Positions 15,801 through 24,393 of a DNA stretch of 64,000 nucleotides are shown here, in pieces. Source of the DNA: Urbifossiella sp046350095 (lineage in GTDB: Bacteria; Planctomycetota; Planctomycetia; Gemmatales; Gemmataceae); assembly GCA_046350095.1 (NCBI GenBank), contig JAXMBA010000002.1, positions 806,001 through 870,000 of the forward strand, given 5' to 3'. The position numbers and the translations under genes are program-made. The number at the start of each line of letters is the position of its first letter. The first letter of the stretch is position 1. Under the pieces are notes generated by a model that made no database searches, was not told the origin of the DNA, and saw only the letters and a program-made list of their open reading frames with translations.

Positions 15801-16397
15801 TCACTTCTTCCGCAGCACGCCGCCGTCTTCGAGCACCGACCACAGCTGCTCCCACACCGCCTCCGCCGGCACCGTCGCGCCGTCGGCCCACGCCCGCGCC
15901 GCCGAGCGCAGCACCTCCAGCGCGTCGGCCCGCACGCGGTCGTCGGCCACCGGCTTCGCCGGGGCCTTCGGGGCCGCGGGGGTGGCGGCCGGGGCGCCCT
16001 TCTTCTTCCCGTCGAGGGCCTCGTTGTAGAGCGCGTCGGCGCGCTTGTTCTGCTCGCGCCGGACGTGCGTGATCCGCACCTGCGCGAACCCCTTCCGCAG
16101 CTCGCTCGCCTCCTTGTGGAGCGGCTGCAGGTCCGGGTGCTTCACGCGGTACTCGCCGGCCATCTGCTTCACCAGCAGCTCGCTGTCGCTGTAGATGTCG
16201 AGCGACTTGAGCCCGAGCTCGGCGGCGAGGTGGAGGGCGCTCACGAGCGCGGTGTACTCGGCGACGTTGTTCGTGGCGGTGCCGAGGGTGCCGCTCTCCT
16301 CGACGACCGGCTGGCCCGGTCGCTCCAGCACGACGGCGTACGCCGCCGGGCCGGGGTTGCCGCGGGCGCCGCCGTCGATGTGAATGGTCGCGTCCAT
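15801..16397 (-). CDS. Ribonuclease HI-like protein with C-terminal extension
   Basis: The protein has 198 residues. Residues 1-130 are an RNase HI domain of the RnhA-like/'ribonuclease HI family' type: HIDGGARGNPGPAAYAVVLE (first Asp), TNNVAEYTALVSALHLAAEL (Glu), LDIYSDSELLVKQMAGEY (Asp), and EQNKRADALYNEALDGKKKG (final Asp). All four metal-binding acids are present. RNase HI cuts the RNA strand of RNA-DNA hybrids. A Lys/Ala/Pro linker (about 131-150) joins a C-terminal helical segment (RADALEVLRSAARAWADG, then VWEQLWSVLEDGGVLRKK) that I do not recognise. The start at 16397 matches the domain start. A TACAAT hexamer lies 43 nt upstream (16441-16446, minus strand). Confidence 0.87.
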   Translation of the reverse strand: MDATIHIDGGARGNPGPAAYAVVLERPGQPVVEESGTLGTATNNVAEYTALVSALHLAAELGLKSLDIYSDSELLVKQMAGEYRVKHPDLQPLHKEASELRKGFAQVRITHVRREQNKRADALYNEALDGKKKGAPAATPAAPKAPAKPVADDRVRADALEVLRSAARAWADGATVPAEAVWEQLWSVLEDGGVLRKK

Positions 16398-16461
16398 GCC
16401 GGCTCGCCGCGGGAGTGGGTGGGAACGAGAATGAACACGGATTGTAACCCGCGGGGCGGTA
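16398..16461. promoter_or_regulatory. 64-bp divergent promoter region of the RNase HI and tsaB genes
   Basis: Two genes are transcribed away from this gap, so both promoters or their 3' parts must lie here. TACAAT on the minus strand (16441-16446) is the best -10 candidate for the RNase HI gene. Nothing clear is seen for tsaB. Confidence 0.35.
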
Positions 16462-17139
16462 ATGGGCGAGCACTGGCTGGTCATCGACACCGCCTCCCGG
16501 ACCGGCCGGCTCGGGCTGGTGCGCGACGGCGTCGTGGTCGGCGCCGCGGCGCTGGACGCCGCCCGCCGCCACGCCCGCGACCTGACGCCGACCGCCGCGG
16601 CGCTGCTCGACGCGGCCGGGGTGAAACCTTCGGCACTCGCCGGGGTTATCGTCAGTATCGGCCCCGGCAGCTTCACCGGGCTGCGCGTCGGCATCATGGC
16701 GGCGAAGGCGCTGAGCTACGCCACCGGCTGTGCCCTCGTCGCGGTGCCGACGTTCGCCGCCATCGCCAACCGCGCCCCGGCGGAGGCAACGAACCTGTGG
16801 GTGATCGCCGACGCGCTCCAGGGTCAGGCGTACTTGCAGCGCTACCGCGGGGCGGAGGCCGTGGGGCCGCTGGAAATCGTGACCGCGGCCGAGGCACTGC
16901 CGGCGGCGCCGGCGGACGTGTGGTTCGGCGGCCCCGGCGTCGCCGTGTACGAGAAGCTGCTCGCCGGGCGGTCACTCGCGGCCGAGTGCGAGCCGAGCGT
17001 GGAGTCGCTGTTCGCCGCGAGCCGTGGGATCGCCCCGCTGACGCGAGCCGAGATGTTCGCGCTGGAACCGCTGTACCTCCGCGGCAGCTCGGCCGAGGAG
17101 GCGGCGAGGCAGAAGCCCCCCGAAGGAGGCCCGCCGTGA
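16462..17139 (+). CDS. tsaB: tRNA threonylcarbamoyladenosine biosynthesis protein TsaB
   Basis: This 225-residue protein matches TsaB: WLVIDTASRTGRLGLVRDG at the start, ARRHARDLTPTAAALLDAAG, VSIGPGSFTGLRVGIMAAKA (the family signature), and later YLQRYRGAEAVGPLEIVTA. TsaB is the non-catalytic partner of TsaD in the complex that makes t6A37 in tRNAs reading ANN codons. It has the ASKHA fold but lacks the TsaD metal site. The length is normal. TsaD and TsaE are not in the window. The stop overlaps the start of the next gene (GTGA), with GGAGG a few bases before, so the two are translationally coupled. Confidence 0.93.
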   Translation: MGEHWLVIDTASRTGRLGLVRDGVVVGAAALDAARRHARDLTPTAAALLDAAGVKPSALAGVIVSIGPGSFTGLRVGIMAAKALSYATGCALVAVPTFAAIANRAPAEATNLWVIADALQGQAYLQRYRGAEAVGPLEIVTAAEALPAAPADVWFGGPGVAVYEKLLAGRSLAAECEPSVESLFAASRGIAPLTRAEMFALEPLYLRGSSAEEAARQKPPEGGPP

Positions 17140-17948
17140 CACGCCTGTTCTTCGCGCTGGCGCTGCTCGCCGTCGTCCTCGCCAACGCCCCCGCGCAGAT
17201 TCCGGTCGCCGGCACGACCCGCGTCGAGTGGACCGTCGGCGGGGTGAAGCGGGAGGCGCTCGTCGCCGCCCCGGCGGCCGCCAAGACGAGCCCGGCGCCG
17301 CTCGTGTTCGCCTTCCACGGCCACGGCGGCAGCATGACGAACGTCGCCCGCGCCCACGCCTTCCACAAGCACTGGCCCGAGGCCGTGTGCGTCTACCCGC
17401 AGGGGCTGCCGACGCCGAGCAAGCTCGTGGACCCCGAGGGGAAGAAGGCCGGCTGGCAGAACAACGCCGGCGAGCAGGCCGACCGCGACCTGGCCTTCTT
17501 CGACGCCATGCTCAAGGCGGTGAAGGCCGACTACAAGATCGACGAGAAGCGGATCTACGTCACCGGCCACTCGAACGGCGGCCGGTTCACGCACCTGCTG
17601 ATGGCGGAACGCGGCGACGTGTTCGCAGCGGTCGCGCCGTCGGCCAGCATCGCCGCGGGGCTGGTGAAGGGGTACAAGGCGAAGCCGTACCTCCACGTCG
17701 CCGGCGAGACGGACCAGCTGGTGCCGTTCGCGGCGCAGCAGCGCACGATCGCCGCGGTGAAGTCACTGAACGGCTGCGAGGCGGCGGGGAAGGACTGGGC
17801 GAAGGCCGGCACGATCACCGGCGTGCGCTACGAGTCGAAGGGCGGCACGCCGGTGGTGACGCTGACGTACCCCGGCGACCACGCGTTCCCGGCCGCCGAC
17901 GCGGTGCCGCTGATCGTGCGGTTCTTCAAGGAGAACCCGGGGAAGTAA
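17136..17948 (+). CDS. Secreted alpha/beta hydrolase, PHB-depolymerase/LpqC-like esterase
   Basis: The protein has 270 residues from a GTG start with AAGGAGG at 17123-17129. It begins with a signal peptide (VTRLFFALALLAVVLANAPA). The alpha/beta-hydrolase fold shows VFAFHGHGGSM (oxyanion region), the nucleophile elbow YVTGHSNGGRFTHLL (GHSNG), GETDQLVPF (acid) and PGDHAFPAAD (histidine). This is the pattern of the esterase/PHB depolymerase (LpqC) family, which hydrolyses extracellular polyesters or ester-linked sugars. The substrate is not known. It overlaps tsaB by 4 nt, an odd pairing of a tRNA-modification gene with a secreted enzyme, probably only an operon convenience. Confidence 0.87.
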   Translation: MTRLFFALALLAVVLANAPAQIPVAGTTRVEWTVGGVKREALVAAPAAAKTSPAPLVFAFHGHGGSMTNVARAHAFHKHWPEAVCVYPQGLPTPSKLVDPEGKKAGWQNNAGEQADRDLAFFDAMLKAVKADYKIDEKRIYVTGHSNGGRFTHLLMAERGDVFAAVAPSASIAAGLVKGYKAKPYLHVAGETDQLVPFAAQQRTIAAVKSLNGCEAAGKDWAKAGTITGVRYESKGGTPVVTLTYPGDHAFPAADAVPLIVRFFKENPGK

Positions 17949-17954
17949 CCCCGG

Positions 17955-18665
17955 TCACCCCGCCGCCTTCAGCCGCTTCATGACGCTGCGGCCGTAGGTG
18001 TGCCGCGCCACCACGTCGGTCACGAACTTGTTCAGCAGGCTCGGCAGCAGCGGCATCGGGCGGCGCACGTCCACGATCAGCACCACCCGCGTGCCGGGGC
18101 TGTGGTTCACCACCTCGTGCGTGTGCGAGTCGTCGAACAGCACCGCCTCGCCCTCGCGCCACACGTGGTCCTGCCCCGCCACCACGAGCTTCGGCGGGCT
18201 CTCGGCCGGCACCCGCAGCGCCAGGTGGTAGCGGAGGTAGCCGTAGTACGGACCCTCGTGCGCCGGCACCGACTTGCCCGGGTCCAGCACCGAGAAGAAC
18301 GCCTGGATCAGGCCCGGCACCTTGTCGAGCAGCGCGCACGTCTGCGGGCACAGGGAGCGGTTCCCCTCCGGCTTGTGACCGAGGAGGTACAGCATGAACA
18401 CCTTCCAGCTCTTGGCGGTGTCCGTGCCGGTGATTTTCGCCTCGCCGGGGTCCACGTCCTGGTAGCGGCGGAACCGCGGCGTCTCGCGCAGCGCCGCCTC
18501 CAGCTCCGCCTTGATGACCGGGTAGCCCTTCGTGAGCGTGTCGAGCTGCGGGACCGTCTTGGCGATGTCGAAGTAGGCGGGGCGCTCCTTGCCGCCGGTG
18601 TACAGGGACAGGTAGCCGTTCACCGCGCCCTTGAAGATGTGGTAGTCGAGCTTCAGCTTCTTCAC
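17955..18665 (-). CDS. Aspartyl/asparaginyl beta-hydroxylase-like protein
   Basis: The protein has 236 residues. VPAHEGPYYGYLRYHLALRV carries the first iron-binding His and the family's GP...RYHL pattern. WREGEAVLFDDSHTHEVVNH followed by TRVVLIVDVRRPMP carries the distal His and the 2-oxoglutarate-binding Arg. This is the AspH (PF05118-like) fold: a non-heme Fe(II)/2-oxoglutarate dioxygenase that hydroxylates Asp/Asn residues or lipid chains. In bacteria some members modify lipid A acyl chains. Which applies here cannot be told. There is no signal peptide (it starts MKKLKLDYHIFKG). It is convergent with the esterase gene (6 nt apart) and divergent from DUF1501. Confidence 0.87.
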   Translation of the reverse strand: MKKLKLDYHIFKGAVNGYLSLYTGGKERPAYFDIAKTVPQLDTLTKGYPVIKAELEAALRETPRFRRYQDVDPGEAKITGTDTAKSWKVFMLYLLGHKPEGNRSLCPQTCALLDKVPGLIQAFFSVLDPGKSVPAHEGPYYGYLRYHLALRVPAESPPKLVVAGQDHVWREGEAVLFDDSHTHEVVNHSPGTRVVLIVDVRRPMPLLPSLLNKFVTDVVARHTYGRSVMKRLKAAG

Positions 18666-18780
18666 GGGCGGTCCCCGGCGGAGGGCGGTCGATGGTCGTG
18701 TATCGGCCGGGACGGAAGTTCGGCTTGACGCGATTCAGCCGGGGCGCCGGATCGCGCTTCCCGGCCGCGCCGCGGTGGGG

Positions 18781-18786
18781 TAGGAT
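18781..18786 (+). promoter_or_regulatory. Possible -10 hexamer TAGGAT before the DUF1501 gene
   Basis: TAGGAT lies 45 nt before the ATG. The same hexamer stands 38 nt before the GTG of the dehydrogenase gene at 21662. No matching -35 box is evident. Confidence 0.35.
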
Positions 18787-18831
18787 CGACGTGCCTACCC
18801 CCGCGCTGCCGCGCCCGCCCGGACGCCCCTC

Positions 18832-20247
18832 ATGCCCCCGCCCGACTGGTTCCGCACCCGCGCCGCCGGCCGGCCGGCGACCCGCCGCGACGCCCTCCGC
18901 CTCGCCGCCGCCGGCGTCCTCGGCCTGTCGCTGCCCGCGTGCCTGGCCCGCGCCCACGCCGCCGGCCGCGCCGCGGCGAAGAACGTGCTCGTCATCCTGG
19001 AGCAGGGCGGGTTGTCCCACATGGACACCTGGGACCCGAAGCCCGACGCCGTAGCCGAGCACCGCAGCCCGCACCGGCCGATCGCCACCGCCGTGCCCGG
19101 GATTCAGTTCACCGACCTCCTGCCGCGCACCGCCGCCGTCGCCGACAAGCTCGCGGTGGTGCGGTCCTTCCACCACGCGAAGGGCGGGGCCGACGCGCAC
19201 CCCAACGGCACGCAGTACGTCCTCTCCGGCGCGCACCCCAGCGGGGCCGCGCTCGAGATGCCGGACCTCGGGGCCGTCGCGGCGCACGTCCTCGGCGGCG
19301 TCGACCGGGCGCTGCCGCCGTACGTGATGGTGCCGGGGAACCACGAGCAGGCGAACGAGACGCGGACCGGCTTCCTCCCCGCGTCCACCCGGGTGTTCAA
19401 GACCGGGGGCCGCGACCTGTCCGACCCGGCGTGGACGATTCAAGGGATCGCCGCCCGCGCCGACGCCGCCGGCCCGCGCCTGGCCGACCGCCACGCCCTC
19501 CGCGGCGGCCTCGACGGCGCCCCGCGCACGGCCATCGACCCGCGCGGCATGGACCGCTTCTACGACCAGGCGTTCGACATGCTGACCAGCCCGCGGGTGG
19601 CGGCGGCGTTCGACCTGAAGACGGAGCCCGCGGCCGTCCGCGAGGCCTACGGCGCCGGGCACCGCGGGGCGTGCTACCTGATGGGCCGGAAGCTGGTCGA
19701 GGCCGGCGTCCGGTTCGCCACGATCGACGTGCGCTGGCCGCTGACGCCGGCCGTGCCCGGCGGGTTCAACCTGAACTGGGACCACCACGACGCCATCTAC
19801 GCCCCCGGCAGCTGCGGCACGGTGCGCGACAAGGCCGGCGGCGAGGGCCGCTACGGCATCGGCCACTGGGTGATGATGGGGAGCGTGGACCGCGCCTTCG
19901 CGGCGCTCGTGCGCGACCTGGACCAGCGCGGGCTGCTGGCCGAAACGCTCCTCTGCTTCGTGACGGAGTTCGGGCGGACGCCGCGGCTGAACAAGTTCCA
20001 GGGCCGCGACCACTGGACGAAGGCGTACTCGATGGTGTTCGCCGGGGCCGGCGTCCGCGGCGGGCAGGTGGTGGGCCGGACCGACCGCGACGGCGGGTAC
20101 GTGACCGACGCCGCGGTCACGCCCGAGGACTACGCCGCGACGGTGTACGAGAAGCTCGGCGTCGACCGGTCGGCGCCGCTGTACACGAGCAGCAACCGGC
20201 CGGTGTTCATCGGCCACGCCGGCAGCCCGATCGCGGCGCTGCTGTGA
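18832..20247 (+). CDS. DUF1501 domain protein with Tat-like signal
   Basis: The protein has 471 residues. The N-terminus has TRRDALRLAAAGVLGLSLPA, a twin-arginine-type signal. The body is a DUF1501 protein: KNVLVILEQGGLSHMDTWDP, then FHHAKGGADAHPNGTQYVL, then NWDHHDAIYAPG, then LCFVTEFGRTPRLNKFQGRD and HWTKAYSMVFAGAGVRGGQV. DUF1501 belongs to the alkaline-phosphatase-like/sulfatase superfamily. Its His and Asp residues here (MDTWDP, HHDAI, GRDHW) look like a metal site. In planctomycetes these genes usually pair with a DUF1549/DUF1553 cytochrome gene, but none is adjacent here. The physiological role is not known. Confidence 0.9.
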   Translation: MPPPDWFRTRAAGRPATRRDALRLAAAGVLGLSLPACLARAHAAGRAAAKNVLVILEQGGLSHMDTWDPKPDAVAEHRSPHRPIATAVPGIQFTDLLPRTAAVADKLAVVRSFHHAKGGADAHPNGTQYVLSGAHPSGAALEMPDLGAVAAHVLGGVDRALPPYVMVPGNHEQANETRTGFLPASTRVFKTGGRDLSDPAWTIQGIAARADAAGPRLADRHALRGGLDGAPRTAIDPRGMDRFYDQAFDMLTSPRVAAAFDLKTEPAAVREAYGAGHRGACYLMGRKLVEAGVRFATIDVRWPLTPAVPGGFNLNWDHHDAIYAPGSCGTVRDKAGGEGRYGIGHWVMMGSVDRAFAALVRDLDQRGLLAETLLCFVTEFGRTPRLNKFQGRDHWTKAYSMVFAGAGVRGGQVVGRTDRDGGYVTDAAVTPEDYAATVYEKLGVDRSAPLYTSSNRPVFIGHAGSPIAALL

Positions 20248-20254
20248 GCCGCGG

Positions 20255-21409
20255 CTACTTCTTCGCCGGCGGGAACTTCGCGTCGGCGGCGCGGCGGAAC
20301 GCGCCCTGCGCCTGCGCGCCGTCGGCGGGGAAGCCGGCGTGCTGCACCATCCACACGTACACCCGGCCCGCGGTGGGGTTCACCGACAGGTTCGTCGCCC
20401 ACGCCCCGCCGTGGCCAAACTCCTTGTTGCCGACCGCCCACCCGAGGCCGTAGCTCTCCTTCATCTCGGCCGGCGTCTGCCGCGTCGTCATCTCCTTCAC
20501 CGCCGCGGCGCTCAGCACCCGCTTGCCGTTCAGTTCGCCGCCGTTGAGCACCATGCGGCCGAACTTCGCCACGTCGCCGGCGGTCGAGAACAGGCCGCCG
20601 CCGGGCATCGGGTAGCGCGTCGCCTTGTCCGTCAGCGGGTAGCGGAGCTGCGCCACCTTCAGCGCCACCAGCCCCGACTTGTCCTTGCCGGGTTGGTAGC
20701 CGGTTGCGAGCCGCTTCAGCTGCGCCTCCGTCGGCCAGAAGGTCGTGTCGGTCATGCCGAGCGGGGCGAACAGGCGGGCGTCGAGGAACGCCTCGTAGCT
20801 CGTGCCGGACACCACCTCGATGATGCGGCCGGCGGTGTTGATGCCGGTGTTGGCGTACACGTACTTCGTGCCCGGGTCGGAGTGCAGCGGCGTCTTCGCG
20901 TAGCTGGCGACGGCGTCCTTGAGCGGCAGGCCGTCGAGCGTCGGCTGCTCGGCGGCGGAGGCGAACGGCATCCCGCTGGTGTGGCGGAGCAGGTCGCGCA
21001 CGGTCATGGCGCGGGCGGGGGCGCGGAACTCGGACTTCTTCGGGTCCGGCTGCACCTTCACGTCGGCGAATTCGGGCAGGTACGCCGACACCGGGTCGTC
21101 CAGCTTCACCTTGCCTTCGTCCACGAGGAGCATGAGCGCGGCGGCGGTGATCGGCTTGGACATGGACGCGATCCAGAACAGCGCGTCCGGCCGCATCGGG
21201 GCGCGGCCGGCGATGTCCGCGAAGCCGACGGCGTCCTGGCCGAGGACGCGGTCCTTGTCGGCGACCAGGAAGACGGCGCCGGCGAGCGCCTCGCGCTCGA
21301 CGTAGGGCCGCACGGCGGCGGCGAGGTCCGGCGCCGGCACGTCGGCGAAACCGACGGCGGCGAAGAGGAGTGCGGCGGCCACGGCCGCGAGGGGGCGGAG
21401 AGGAGTCAT
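20255..21409 (-). CDS. Secreted serine hydrolase, class C beta-lactamase-like
   Basis: The protein has 384 residues with a signal peptide (MTPLRPLAAVAAALLFAAVG). The beta-lactamase/transpeptidase fold is clear: ALFWIASMSKPITAAALMLL carries SxxK (Ser-Met-Ser-Lys), YVYANTGINTAGRIIE carries the Tyr-x-Asn motif, and EFGHGGAWATNLSVNP stands in the HxG position of the third motif. Such proteins are esterases, D-Ala-D-Ala peptidases or beta-lactamase relatives; a true beta-lactamase role cannot be claimed. The start at 21409 is chosen because the signal peptide begins there. It faces DUF1501 with 7 nt between stops and is divergent from the dehydrogenase gene. Confidence 0.9.
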   Translation of the reverse strand: MTPLRPLAAVAAALLFAAVGFADVPAPDLAAAVRPYVEREALAGAVFLVADKDRVLGQDAVGFADIAGRAPMRPDALFWIASMSKPITAAALMLLVDEGKVKLDDPVSAYLPEFADVKVQPDPKKSEFRAPARAMTVRDLLRHTSGMPFASAAEQPTLDGLPLKDAVASYAKTPLHSDPGTKYVYANTGINTAGRIIEVVSGTSYEAFLDARLFAPLGMTDTTFWPTEAQLKRLATGYQPGKDKSGLVALKVAQLRYPLTDKATRYPMPGGGLFSTAGDVAKFGRMVLNGGELNGKRVLSAAAVKEMTTRQTPAEMKESYGLGWAVGNKEFGHGGAWATNLSVNPTAGRVYVWMVQHAGFPADGAQAQGAFRRAADAKFPPAKK

Positions 21410-21448
21410 GGTGCGACCCGGGAGGAAGGGGAAGATGTTGTAGGCGCC

Positions 21449-21579
21449 GGCTCGGGCCTTGAGCCCGGAGGGCGACGGCGGTGATCCGAGGCGCTGCCCC
21501 CCACGACCTCCGCGGCAGGCCGCCCCGGGTTGCACCCGGGGCTACACGCCGACGCCCTCCGGGCTTCAAGTCCCGAACC
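21449..21579. repeat. Imperfect long inverted repeat in a divergent promoter region
   Basis: The arm 21449-21474 (starting GGCTCGGGCC, ending GGAGGGCG) matches 21553-21579 in reverse complement with a few mismatches. A second, shorter hairpin (21522-21542, CCCCGGG-type arms) lies between them. Unlike the other long palindromes here, this one lies between two divergently transcribed starts, so it cannot be a simple terminator. Confidence 0.6.
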
Positions 21580-21617
21580 GCCCCCGGTTCTCGCTTTCCC
21601 GCCGCCGCCCCGCCGGG

Positions 21618-21623
21618 TAGGAT
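21618..21623 (+). promoter_or_regulatory. Possible -10 hexamer TAGGAT before the dehydrogenase gene
   Basis: TAGGAT lies 38 nt before the GTG start and about 40 nt after the inverted repeat. No convincing -35 box is seen. Confidence 0.35.
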
Positions 21624-21661
21624 TCCTGTCCCACCCCGCGCCCCTCCCCGGAGCCGAATCC

Positions 21662-24268
21662 GTGACCCGCTTCGTCTTCACCTCCCTCGTCCTCGCCGCG
21701 GCGCTGCTCGCCGCCGGCGTCGGGCCGACCGACACCGCCGCCGAGGCGCAACAGCCGAAGAAGAAAGCGCCCGCCAAGAAGCGCGACGTGCCGCAGCCCG
21801 ACGAGCTGCACGTCGCCCCCGGCTTCAAGGTCGAGCTGCTGTACGTCGCCGAGCCCGACACCGAGGGCTCGTGGATCAACATGTGCGCCGAGAAGCCGGG
21901 TCGCCTGATCGTCGGCGGGCAGGGCGGGCAGCCGGTGCTGCGCTTCACCGTCAAGGACGGCAAGGTGGACGGCGTCGAGAAGCTGGCCCTCCCCATCAGC
22001 GAGACGATGGGCCTGCTGTACGCCTTCGACCACCTGTACGTGACCGGCGCCGGCCCGAAGGGGTACGGCCTCTACAAGTGCAAGGAAGGCGCGGACGGCA
22101 AGTTCGACGTGCAGGTGATGAAGATCTTCGGCGCCGGCGGCGAGCACGGGGCGCACGCCGTCGTGCTCGGGCCGGACAAGCACCTGTACGTGATGAACGG
22201 CAACCACACCAACGTCCCCGACGGGCTGGCGCCGACGAGTGCGCTGCGGAACTACGCCGAGGATCACCTCCTCGCCCGCGCCCCGGACGGCAACGGCCAC
22301 GCCACCGGCCGCATGGCCCCCGGCGGCTACGTCCTCCGCACCGACCCCGACGGCAAGACGTGGGAGATGGTCCTCGGCGGCTTCCGCAACGCCTACGACA
22401 TGGCCTTCAACCCCGACGGCGAGCTGTTCACGTTCGACAGCGACATGGAGTGGGACTGGGGCATGCCGTGGTACCGGCCGACGCGCATCAACCACTGCGT
22501 CAGCGGCGCCGACTTCGGCTGGCGGTACGGCTCCGGCGTGTGGCCCGACTACTACCCCGACAGCCTCCCCACCACGCTCGACATCGGCCTCAGCTCGCCG
22601 ACCGGCGTCACGAACGGCGTCGGCGCCGCCTTCCCGGCGCGCTACCAGCGGGCCATCTTCATCTGCGACTGGACCTACGGCCGGCTCATGGCCGTCCACC
22701 CGACGCCGAAGGGCTCCACGTACTCGGCCACGTTCGAGAACTTCGTCGCGCCGCTCGGGCTGGTGAAGGCCGGCGCCCCGAAGAAGGCGCTGAACCTGAC
22801 CGACGCGGTGATCGGCTCCGACGGCGCGATGTACTTCACCATCGGCGGCCGCAACACGCAGGGGGCGCTTTACCGCGTGACGTACGACGCCAACCTCAAG
22901 ATCGACAGCGGCGGCGACACGCTCGTGAACACCGTCGGCGTGAAGGAGCGCGGGCTGCGGCACAGCCTCGAATCGTTCCACGGCAAGACCGATCCGAAGG
23001 CGGTCGACGCCGCCTGGCCGCACCTCGGCAGCCCCGACCGGTTCGTCCGCAACGCCGCGCGGGTGGCCGTCGAGTTCCAGCCGGTGGACACCTGGAAGGC
23101 GAAGGCGCTGGCCAAAAGCGACCCGCAGGCGGCGCTGAACGCGCTCGTGGCCCTGGCCCGCTACGGCACCGCGAAGGACCAGCCGGCCATCCTCGCGGCG
23201 CTGGAGAAGCTGCCGTTCTCGAAGTTGACCCGCGAGCAGAAGCTGGAAAAGTTCCGCGCCCTGCAACTGACGTTCATCCGCCAGGGGCCGCCGGCCGGCG
23301 GCGCGAAGAAGCTCATCGCCGAGGTCGAGGCCGGCTTCCCCGGGCCGGACGAGGAGCTGAACCGCGAGCAGTTCCAGATGCTCGTCTACCTCAACGCCCC
23401 GGGCGTGGTCACGAAGGGCCTCGCCCGCATGGCCGCGGCGAAGGACCAACAGACGCTGTTCCACGACCTGTTCCACCTCCGCAACGTCGGCGTGGGGAAC
23501 TGGACGCCGGAGCAGCGCAAGACGTACCTCGGCTACTGGACCAAGCGGCCCGACTTCAAGCAGCCGGCCGACCTGACGAAGTGGTTCGACGACGCCGGCC
23601 GGCCGTACTCGAACGGGAACAGCTTCGCCAACTTCCTCAAGAACTTCCTGCGGGAGAACGTCGCCGCGATGTCGCCGGCCGAGCAGAAGGAGCTGGCCCC
23701 GACGATCACCGCGATCAGCAAAGACATCACCCCGCAGTACGACATCAAGCCGCGGCCGGTGGTGAAGGCGTGGACGATGGCGGAAGTCACGCCGCTGCTC
23801 GGCGACGGGTTCGAGAAGGGCCGCAGCTACGACCGCGGCAAGGAGGCGTACCTGGCGGCGCAGTGCGTGAAGTGCCACCGCTTCGGCGACACCGGCGGCG
23901 CCGTCGGCCCGGACCTGACGGCGATCAGCAGCCGGTTCGGCCGGGCGCAGGTGCTGGAGTCGATCCTCGAACCGTCGAAGACGCTGAGCGACCAGTACCA
24001 GAACGAGACGTTCACGACCGGCTCCGGCAAGTCGGTCACCGGCCGCGTGGTGGACGAGTCGAAGGACACGATCTCGGTGCAGCCGGACCCGCTGGACCCG
24101 GCACGGGTGCTGATCCGCAAGGACGACCTGGAGAGCCGGGCGGCGTCGAAGCTGTCGCCGATGCCGGCGAACCTGGCCGACGTGCTGACCCGCGACGAGG
24201 TGCTGGACCTGCTGGCGTACCTGGAGTCGGGCGGGCGCCGCAACCACCCCGTGTTCGGGAAGAAGTAG
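21662..24268 (+). CDS. PVC-type membrane-bound dehydrogenase with C-terminal cytochrome c (CxxCH) domain
   Basis: The protein has 868 residues. It starts at GTG with a signal peptide (VTRFVFTSLVLAAALLAAG) and a Lys-rich spacer. Residues 45-420 form a beta-propeller like glucose/sorbosone dehydrogenases (ELHVAPGFKVELLYVAEPDT, MEWDWGMPWYRPTRINHCVS, RAIFICDWTYGRLMAVHP). Residues 450-700 are helical, HEAT-like. The C-terminus has a heme c site, AQCVKCHRFGDTGGAVGPDL (CVKCH near residue 735), followed by ILEPSKTLSDQYQNETF, the hallmark of the planctomycete/verrucomicrobial heme-binding domain. The protein probably oxidises a sugar or other substrate outside the cytoplasm and passes electrons to its heme. 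Substrate unknown. Confidence 0.9.
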   Translation: MTRFVFTSLVLAAALLAAGVGPTDTAAEAQQPKKKAPAKKRDVPQPDELHVAPGFKVELLYVAEPDTEGSWINMCAEKPGRLIVGGQGGQPVLRFTVKDGKVDGVEKLALPISETMGLLYAFDHLYVTGAGPKGYGLYKCKEGADGKFDVQVMKIFGAGGEHGAHAVVLGPDKHLYVMNGNHTNVPDGLAPTSALRNYAEDHLLARAPDGNGHATGRMAPGGYVLRTDPDGKTWEMVLGGFRNAYDMAFNPDGELFTFDSDMEWDWGMPWYRPTRINHCVSGADFGWRYGSGVWPDYYPDSLPTTLDIGLSSPTGVTNGVGAAFPARYQRAIFICDWTYGRLMAVHPTPKGSTYSATFENFVAPLGLVKAGAPKKALNLTDAVIGSDGAMYFTIGGRNTQGALYRVTYDANLKIDSGGDTLVNTVGVKERGLRHSLESFHGKTDPKAVDAAWPHLGSPDRFVRNAARVAVEFQPVDTWKAKALAKSDPQAALNALVALARYGTAKDQPAILAALEKLPFSKLTREQKLEKFRALQLTFIRQGPPAGGAKKLIAEVEAGFPGPDEELNREQFQMLVYLNAPGVVTKGLARMAAAKDQQTLFHDLFHLRNVGVGNWTPEQRKTYLGYWTKRPDFKQPADLTKWFDDAGRPYSNGNSFANFLKNFLRENVAAMSPAEQKELAPTITAISKDITPQYDIKPRPVVKAWTMAEVTPLLGDGFEKGRSYDRGKEAYLAAQCVKCHRFGDTGGAVGPDLTAISSRFGRAQVLESILEPSKTLSDQYQNETFTTGSGKSVTGRVVDESKDTISVQPDPLDPARVLIRKDDLESRAASKLSPMPANLADVLTRDEVLDLLAYLESGGRRNHPVFGKK

Positions 24269-24288
24269 CCCCGCGGGGCCGATTTTTT

Positions 24289-24362
24289 GACAGGATAACC
24301 GGATGAGCAGGATGCCGAACCAAGCCAGGGTTCGGTAATCCGGTTCATCCTGTAATCCTGTC
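24289..24362. repeat. Imperfect inverted repeat of the ACAGGATGAACAGGATG family
   Basis: Arms 24289-24321 and 24329-24362 pair imperfectly; the words CAGGAT and ATCCTGT recur on the two sides, next to a TTTTTT run at 24283-24288. It is related to the much better palindrome at 34295-34403. It follows the dehydrogenase stop by about 20 nt and precedes the protease gene, so a terminator role is likely. Confidence 0.6.
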
Positions 24363-24393
24363 CATTTTCCGAAATCGGGGATCGACCCGCCGC

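Noticed and set aside
20255..21409. True beta-lactamase resistance gene
   Set aside because: The motifs show only the serine-hydrolase fold; many esterases and peptidases share them, and nothing in the context points to resistance.
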